Below are positions 56,649 through 64,000 of a DNA stretch of 64,000 nt, piece by piece. The stretch lies in NCBI GenBank assembly GCA_032622095.1, contig CP136067.1:137397990-137461989 (forward strand), given 5' to 3'. The stretch is from Siphonodentalium dalli. Taxonomy: Eukaryota; Mollusca; Scaphopoda; Gadilida; Siphonodentaliidae. Made by a program: the position numbers and the translations under genes. Position 1 is the stretch's first letter. Every line of letters starts with the position of its first letter. The notes under the pieces were generated by a model. The model had not been told where the DNA came from and searched no databases. It saw only the letters and a program-made list of their open reading frames with translations.

Positions 56649-56698
<50 letters not shown>
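56649..56698. repeat. (AT)n microsatellite
   Basis: A pure AT run of about 24 units. Confidence 0.95.
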
Positions 56699-56887
56699 CA
56701 CCAGAACAGAGGAGCACCTGGACATATCTTTAAGACATCTGTATCTTCATGAAGATGTGATAAACTAGATTGATTGATTGATACATCTCTATGTAAAACA
56801 CAATTGTCGTCTTTTATTGTTTCGAACTAATGTGTTTATGGTGTTCATGTTTCATGCTGTAACGTCTGAATTATACGCAGTTGTAAA

Positions 56888-57518
56888 CATGGTTGGCGCT
56901 GGACCGAAATTTTCTCTTGCCAAAAGGTTTGCCAAATGAGATTTTTTTTGGCCAAATTTCCAAATGATTTGCCAAATTTAATTGAGGGTATATAATTGTG
57001 GAAATTGAACAAAGTTCTAATCTTTTTATTGTTATATAATAGTTGTCAACAAAGCCGAAACCACCAATTAATTCCTCGCTCGCTATTCACATTCGACTGA
57101 TTAACCTATTGTCTTATAATCGCTGGTCGCAATACACGCATATCATAAATACGCGGTGTCGAGTGTCGCCACTAATGTGCATACAAAGGGGATTAACTGT
57201 AAAAACAACTTTATAATTACCTTTTGCGGTTGATTAACAGTTTGATGGCAGTTTGATATGTACATAAAGTTATTACTGTTTAGTGAAAACTAAAGACTGA
57301 CCGCTGGGTTAATATATTTGTTGATCGGGTTTCATTGTTTCTAAGTCGGCACGTGTAACGGATAATCCACCTTCGATGATGTCTTATGACTAGATAGTTC
57401 ATATCACATAATTTTTAAAAACCCACTTGCCAAAAATTTTGCCAAATTAATTTTGTTTTTGCCAAATGAAAATATTTTTTGCCATTGGCAAATTTGGCAA
57501 GTGGCAGCGCGAACCCTG
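56888..57518. mobile_element. hAT-like non-autonomous element with 8-bp target duplication
   Basis: Tips CATGGTTGGCGCTGGACCG and (reverse complement of the right end) CAGGGTTCGCGCTGCCACT are imperfect inverted repeats. They are followed inside by repeated ttgccaaat words on both arms. The same 8 bp, GTTGTAAA, flanks both ends (56880-56887 and 57519-57526). CAGGG-like tips and 8-bp duplications are diagnostic for hAT. The 631-bp interior has no transposase. Confidence 0.8.
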
Positions 57519-57769
57519 GTTGTAAATAAATAAATACTTCTATATTGTGGGAGGGAATAAACGCGATAAACAAAATTATAATCGCTCCGACCTGACAAGA
57601 TGGGCCCTACGTATATTCCAAGTGTAAGAATCATGTTTTGTGATGCCATTTTGATATACAATTTATGAGAATACGTGTAACACTTTGAGAGCACGAGTAT
57701 TCTCTATTCCCACCAAATATCCACAGAGGGTTTCACATCACTTTAACCTGGACAACACCGGGTAACCCT

Positions 57770-58340
57770 GCTAGTAATTCATATATACCGGTATAAGGGA
57801 TAGGGGTGGTAGCAACTGATTTATAATAAATCATATAAACCGGTATTACGTATTAGAAGGGGTAGGGGTACTACCAATGATTTATAATAATTCATATATA
57901 CCGGCATTACTTATGATAAGGGATAGGGGTGGTATAGCCTCTGATTTATAGTAATTCATATATACCAGTATTCCTTATTATAAGGGATAGATGGTTGTAG
58001 CCTGTGATTTGAAGATTTAAAGTAATTCATATATAACGGTATTCCTTATTTTTAGGGGTAGGGGCGTAGTCTCTGATTTATAATAATTCATATAAACCGA
58101 TAATTCTTTTTGTAATGGATAGCTAGGGGTGATAGTCTCTGGTTTATAGTAAGTAATATATAAGGGGTTGGGGTGCTACCACTGATTTTTAATAATTCAT
58201 ATATGCATTACTTATGATAAGTGGTAGGGTTGGTATTGCCTCTGATTTATATAGTAATTCATATATACCTGCATTCCTTATTATAAGGGGTAGGGGTGGT
58301 AGTCTCTGATTTATAATAATGCATGTATACCGGTATTTAC
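57770..58340. repeat. Tandem repeat, 52-64 bp period
   Basis: About nine diverged copies of aattcatatataccggtatt, ccttattataaggg and taggggtggtag ... ctgatttataa. The early spacings of tcatat are 52, 61 and 64 bp. AT-rich, non-coding. Confidence 0.8.
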
Positions 58341-58611
58341 ATGCATGGTATACACATACATGACAATTGGTTGCACATATAACATTGATTTGTAGCGCCT
58401 ATTATAGTATATTATATACATATATATACTATATACATCCTCATATACATGTACAAATATAGTCGCACTGCAATTACGCACACACATATACATAAGTTGT
58501 ACTGTATTTTAGTATATATGTATAATATACCGGTTATATAGGCCTTTATATTTACGCGTCACCATTTTGTGACGGTAACCGGGCTGCACCTTTAAATAAA
58601 TTTACCGATGT

Positions 58612-58730
58612 ATTAGATTCGACGCGACGAAGATGCGTCCGTCTGAATTTTTTTTTACCGCAGTCGCGTCACTGACGGATTTAATACAATTAGATTCGAG
58701 TCGACAAAAATCCGTCGTTTGGAACGGGCC
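58612..58730. mobile_element. MITE with CCGTTCCAAACGACGGA ends, copy 2
   Basis: The right end attagattcgagtcgacaaa plus aatccgtcgtttggaacggg is the reverse complement of the left end at 51361. Inverted words gattcgacgcgacgaag at the left. It is followed by TAA. The 164-codon frame starting at 58633 begins inside this element, which argues against that frame being a gene. Confidence 0.5.
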
Positions 58731-59854
58731 TAACCAGGTTCTCTTGTGCATGCACGTTAATATCGGCGTAGCCCGAGTTCCTGCCAGCCGGAGGGAACCC
58801 GGGCTAACATCTGCAGAGGGAAATATCACAACAATAATTGTCAGCCCGTTGGATCCATTTATGGCAACGAAAATTGCCTTTAAATTGTCGACGAGCGGAC
58901 AATGCCACATTATAGTTGTACTATTTTCAACGCATGTAAATATTCAAACCCCGGCCATTAATGTGTGGTATAAATGCATTCTTGACGCGACTGTCGATTT
59001 GCCATACATGACCAAATATTTATGTAAACGCAAAGCGTCCAGACAAGTTAAGGTTAGATACGAAATTATTCAGTTGTTGGGCCTATGTATGCATATTCTA
59101 CCGCGATTTAAGACCATGCGCACTTAACGGGTAATACAACAGTCCACGTGAGACATCCATACATAATGAATTTTGTTTTTGGATTCCTGTCATATTCGCT
59201 ACTAATACATGATTATGGTTCGGATCATAATCGTTAATGGGTGGAGGAGATGGTCTCCCGACGCTTTGGACCCTCCCGAGCGTTTCGTGCTCGAACTACT
59301 CAGTCTACTACAAATTCGTTAATAATAAAAGATATCGCTCATCCGCTTGCGATATATTTTTACCGCGGTTTAAAATACCATGTGCTCGTAATACGTAACA
59401 CGGTAACAGGTAATAACTAAATCCACACGAGGCATCCGCACCCATGGGATTTGTATATATATATTGTCACTTTGTTTCGGCTTGATTGGGATCTTATTTC
59501 TGCACAATAAGTCACATAGAACATTCCATCGCCCATTCGCGGCGCGATGGTATGTTTGACGTGATTTAATATACCGAGTGCCTCTAAGACCTCACATGAA
59601 GAAAATATTTTCGACCCGCCCATACGATTGTGAGTTATATGCCCAATATTCCTTCATTGAGATAATATAAGAAAGCCACTTAGCTGACTACTAAGAATAT
59701 CGCCCATTCGCGCGTGACATATACTTTAATAAACTGTGCCCTTAACGGTGATAACAAATATTGAAATCCATACGAAGTATCCATATTGTACATGAATGTA
59801 ATAAAAAGCCAGTTTTTGTAATAATCCTGGTTCTTTCAAAGGTGGGAGAATATT
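58731..59854. other. Unassigned interval with loosely repeated short blocks
   Basis: At 59120-59780 three blocks share gcgcacttaacggg/ggtaataca and tccacacgaggcatccgcac / tccatacgaagtatccatat / tccacgtgagacatccatac, with period about 285-310 bp. I see no gene. Confidence 0.4.
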
Positions 59855-60140
59855 GTTTTTGTTACTACAAAACTCGTCAATTGTTACTACAAAACTCGTC
59901 GATTGTTACTATAAAACTCTTCAATTTTACCACAAAACTCGTCAATTGTTACTACAAAACTCGTCAATTGTCACCACAAAACTCGTCATTTTTACCACAA
60001 ATGTCGTCGATTTTACTACAAAACTCGTCGATGTTACTACAAAACTCGTCAATTGTTACTACAAAACTCGTTGATGTTACTACAAAACTCGTCGATTTTT
60101 ATTACAAAACTCGTCAATTTAACCACAAAACTCGTCAAGT
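59855..60140 (-). repeat. E2 distal border: short minisatellite
   Basis: About twelve copies of actacaaaactcgtcaattg-like sequence (period 19-24 bp), in the same orientation as the minisatellite at the other end of this array. The first array (E1) has the minisatellite only at one end. A 192-codon open frame across 59761-60339 is a product of this repeat. Confidence 0.85.
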
Positions 60141-62255
60141 CAACGTCAAGTTGAGTTACAACGTCATTACTTCACAACGCGACGTCCGAGGTAATCGCGA
60201 CCAGGTCCAAGTTAATAACATAGTCATAATTCCTCTAGGTCCGAAGTTTCGCCCCGATATGTCGAGAAACGGACTGAGCTACAACGCCATTAACGTCAGG
60301 ACGCGACGTTTTGACGTAATGGGGACCAGGTGTACATAAATAACGTGGCCACAATACGTTCATATCTGCCGAAAAACGGTACAACAGTGACGAGGGACCA
60401 ATATCAAGTTGAGCTACAACGTCATTACGTCAGAACGCGACGGCTGAGGTAATCGGGACCAGGTCCACATAAATAACATAGCCACAATACGTATATGTAC
60501 CAAGTTTCGAACTGATCTGTCGATAAACTGCGGAGGAGTGACGAGGGACCACCATCGAGTTGAGCTACAACGTCATTAACGTCAGAACGCGACATCTGAC
60601 GTAATGGGGACTAGGTCCAAGTTAATAACATGGCCATAGTACATCTAGGTACGAAGATTCGCTCATATCTGCCGAAGAACGGTACAACAGTGACGAGGGA
60701 CCAATATCAAGTTGAGCTACAACGTCATTAACGTCGGAACGCGACGTCTGAGGTAATCGGGACCAGGTCCACATAAATAACATAGCCACAATACGTACAT
60801 GTACCAAGTTTCGAACTGATCTGTCGATAAACTGCGGAGGAGTGACGAGGGACCACCATCGAGTTGAGCTACAACGTCATTAACGTCAGAACGCGACATC
60901 TGACGTAATGGGGACTAGGTCCAAGTTAATAACATGGCCATAGTACTTCTAGGTACGAAGATTCGCTCATATCTGCCGAAGAACGGTACAACAGTGACGA
61001 GGGACCAATATCAAGTTGAGCTACAACGTCATTAACGTCGGAACGCGACGTCTGAGGTAATCGGGACCAGGTCCACATAAATAACATGGCCACAATACGT
61101 CTATGTACCAAGTTTCGAACTGATCTGCCGATAAACTGCGGAGGAGTGACGAGGGACCATCATCGAGTTGAGCTACAACGTCATTAACGTCAGAACCCGA
61201 CGTCTGGTGTAATGGGGTCCAGGTCCAAGTTAATAACATGGCCATAGTACTCTAGGGGAGAAGTTTCGCCTCGATCTGCCGAGAAACAGCGGATGAGTGA
61301 CGATGAATCACCATCAGGTTGAGCTACAACGTTATTGTCGCCAGGACGCGACGGCTAACGTAATCGGGACCTGGTCCACATCAATAACATGGCCACAATA
61401 CGTCTATGTACCAAGTTTCGTCCCGATCTTCCGATAAACAGCGGATGAATGACGATGGACCACCATCAGATTGAGCTACAATGTCATTAACGTCAGGACG
61501 CGACGTTTGACGTAATGGGGGCCAGGTTCAAGTTAATAGCATGGCCATAGTACTTCTAGGTACGAAGTTTTGCTCATATCCGCCGAAAAACGGCACAGCA
61601 GTGACGATAGACCAATATCAAGTTGAGCTACAACGTCACTAACGTCAGAACGCGACGTCTGGGGTAATTGGGACCAGGTCCACATTAATAACATGGCCAC
61701 AATACGTCTATGTACCAATTTTACAACTGATCTGCCGATAAACTGCGGAGGAGTGACGAGGGACCATCATCGAGTTGAGCTATAACGTCATTAACGTCAG
61801 AATGCGACATCTGATGTAATGGGGTCCAGGTCCAAGTTAATAATATGGCCATAGTACTTCTAGGTACGAAGTTTCGCTCATATCTGCCGAAAAACGGCAC
61901 AGCTGTGACGAGGGACCAATATCAAGTTGAGCTACAACGTCATTATTGTCAGAACGCGACTGAGGTAATCGGGACCAGGTGCACATAAATAACATGGCCA
62001 CAATACGTATATATATCAAGTTTCGTCCCGATCTGCCGATAAACAGCGGATGAATGACGATTGACCACCATCAGATTAAGCTACAATGTCACGTCAGGAC
62101 GCGACGTTTGACGTAATGGGGGCCAGGTTCAAGTTAATAGCATGGCCATAGTACTTATAGGTACGAAGTTTAGCTCGCTCAGATCTGCGAGAAACGGCAC
62201 CGCAGTGACGAGGGATCAATATCAAGTTGAGCTACAGTGTCATTAACGTCCACCA
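60141..62255 (-). repeat. E2 satellite: inverted copy of the 152/304-bp array
   Basis: Same monomers as 44786-46940 but on the minus strand, about fourteen copies. The 304-bp higher-order unit is clear: 60607-60910 and 60911-61214 are nearly identical (minus-strand frames at 60622-60807 and 60926-61111 differ by exactly 304). The array ends at accacacaaacaattacaca, matching the linker of E1. Confidence 0.9.
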
Positions 62256-62570
62256 CACAAACAATTACACAAAAAACATTGCATTACCTATATACGATTT
62301 TAATAAGTCCAAACCCGCCTTTGAAACTGACTAAATATTGTTGCTACAAAACTCGACGAGTATTACTACAAAACTCGTTAATTAGCTTGTTTTTTACTAC
62401 AAAACTCGTCGATATTTTACTACAAAACTCGTAACCTGAAATTACTACATAACTCGTCGATTTTACTACAAAACTCGTGAGCTACCACAAAACTCGTCGA
62501 TTGTTACTACATAACTCGTGAGCTACCACAAAACTCGTCAGTTACTACATAACTCGGCGTAACACAAGGT
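62256..62570 (-). repeat. E2 proximal border: linker and short minisatellite
   Basis: Reverse complement of 44463-44785, including cgtaacacaaggtcaatc against the E1 edge gtcaaggtgttacg, the variant units actacataactcgt and ctaccacaaaactcgt, and the linker aagtccaaacccgcctt. Homology stops at about the same base on the outside of both arrays (near 44465 and 62575), defining the element's edge. Confidence 0.85.
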
Positions 62571-64000
62571 CAATCAAGGTCGTTCATTACAGCATGTGCC
62601 AATGACGTTTTTTTTGGGGTTCAATCAGGGCAACGTCATTGTCAAATTCGCTCTTTCTCCAAAACTTGTGTTTAATTCGAATATCATGAATAATGGAAAC
62701 CAAACAAAAGTGAACAACTTTGTTGACATGTGCCCTTTAATAGTTGAATTATCGTTATGAGTATATATTGTTTGAGTAGCCTCATCTGTCATCTGCTTCT
62801 CACTGAGATTGTTTGATGTAAACGTCAATCCATTTAGAAAATTCGTTAGATTCCGTTCATAAAAATTATACGAATTGCATGGCGTTCAGTGCAAAATTCC
62901 GCACAAGAATATTAATCGGTTTAAAGATAAATCGTTCGGTGGCGAATGGGAACAATCAGGGAAGTTGAATGCCTTTGATTTGGGACATGCTGTTTCGGGG
63001 TACGTAGCCTGTAATATACACATGGCATATATCTTGTCACACGTCCATACTAAACCCGAAATATCTCTAATAAATGCCTGTATCGTGAGATACAAGATCA
63101 TTACCATCACTTTTATGTATGATGGCCATTGTTTTTCATAGGATGAAATAATAACGCATGCAGGACATGGGTTTGCTCATTTACGGTAGAATCATCCAAA
63201 GATGTTCCAAACATATTTTGAGAACATCCATTTTGAAATACCAGGAAATTTTGGGAAAACATGCATCTGACCCTTAACAAATCTGTTTTACTATAGTCTA
63301 TAATGTTGATCCTTATCGGGTGAAATATTGCTGTCACAACTTCATAACTGGGAATGTGAATGGCGCACTTGTTCATGTTTGGCGACGCACGAAGGAGTTG
63401 GTCTCGGTTGGAAGTCTATGTATGTTAAAGTGACGTGAAACACTCCGATCAGGTGTTTCAAACTCAATAACAAATAATTATGCCAAAATACGTTATTTTC
63501 ATAAAAAAGTTTATATCCAAATAGTCAGAAAACACCGTCAATGGTATAATCGAATTACATGCATTAATGGATGTTCTCAAAATATAGTGATTATTATTGG
63601 CGCAATCATTGCCATAAAGTTTATGTCCAATAAACTATTCACAAATAAAGTAGTAAATATTTACATTTGTGCGTATTTCAACCGTTGTGTTCTCTGAAAT
63701 GGTACAGTCGATGTGGTTGTAATTTTCGACAAACTTAGTTCATTTCTACTTTCTGCTAGTGATAATGTTTGGATACTAACAGATTGGTTTTAATCGATTA
63801 AATAAGTCCACATTGTGTCTTTAAACATTGGTTTCTACGAATACTACGATTCGATATCAACATGTAGCCGTTAATAGTAACTGTTATGTGGCTAAAATAC
63901 TGTTTGCGGAATATTGATAATAGAGACACACTAAATTTCCTATAAAGAGTTTAACTATTTCATAATGTTTTGTTTAATGACTCCGGGGACATGCGTGCCC
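62571..64000. other. Unassigned right flank with a weak family L copy
   Basis: 63640-63790 resembles family L (tgtgttctctgaaatggtac, agtcgatgtggttgtaattt). At 63530-63640 the phrase aaagtttatatccaaatag / aaagtttatgtccaataaac is doubled. Frames at 62875-63141 and 63113-63376 overlap on opposite strands with no motif. Confidence 0.35.

Noticed and set aside
58633-59127. 164-codon plus-strand frame
   Set aside because: It starts inside a MITE end and shows no domain or splice context; the opposite strand is also open over its first half.
59761-60339. 192-codon frame (YYKTRQL / LLQNSSIV repeats)
   Set aside because: It is the translation of the actacaaaactcgtc minisatellite; the same repeat in the first array is open on the other strand as well.
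1-64000. tRNA, rRNA or snRNA genes
   Set aside because: Scanning by eye for B-box (GGTTCGANTCC) and conserved rRNA words found only isolated partial matches, such as ggttcgatc at 14922, without the matching A box or cloverleaf.

Overview
This window looks like intergenic DNA from an animal nucleus, most likely a marine invertebrate. It is AT-rich, contains an interstitial (TTAGGG)6 tract of the kind found at deuterostome, lophotrochozoan and cnidarian telomeres, and carries GT-AG splice-like signals. It holds decayed non-LTR retrotransposon and FLYWCH/MULE transposase remnants and many short inverted-repeat elements. I see no bacterial operon, no rRNA and no tRNA, and no host gene I can name. 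Phylum cannot be fixed from this sequence alone.

Layout. 0.5-5.4 kb: seven head-to-tail units of two related non-autonomous repeats (A and B). Each has a small hairpin near its head, a tandem core of about 122-130 bp units, and a (CA/CAGA)n plus A+T tail. The A cores are dense in the nuclear-receptor extended half-site TCAAGGTCA. The B cores carry a perfect NRF1-type palindrome once per 122 bp. 5.5-13.6 kb: small palindromic or TIR elements and microsatellites. 13.6-13.9 kb: a 27-bp minisatellite. 14.4-20.6 kb: a divergently placed TIR pair, further A/C units and a 1.26-kb TIR element. 20.7-28.6 kb: palindromic elements, two adjacent 3' ends of LINEs on the minus strand, and two direct copies (2,184 bp apart) of a compound palindrome plus family D repeat. 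29-41 kb: scattered MITEs, several flanked by TTAA, one mariner-like MITE carrying a nested hAT-like insertion, and the telomere-like tract. 42.7-43.2 kb: ATC-type simple repeat. 44.5-46.9 kb and 59.9-62.6 kb: two inverted copies of a compound satellite with a 152-bp monomer and a 304-bp higher-order dimer, bordered by a short minisatellite. 52.1-52.9 kb: a minus-strand FLYWCH-MULE transposase relic with a candidate 54-bp intron and a missing catalytic core. 53.4-56.1 kb: three more family D copies. 56.9-57.5 kb: a hAT-like element with a perfect 8-bp target duplication.

The sequence elements do not form a pathway. They record layers of insertion, nesting, duplication and satellite expansion. 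The most interesting theme is that families A, B, C and D, although unrelated over most of their length, share one architecture (hairpin head, tandem core, CAGA-type tail, A+T end) and that two of them concentrate transcription-factor consensus sites in their cores. Two weak candidates for host coding exons are noted at 29.4 kb and 47.0 kb.
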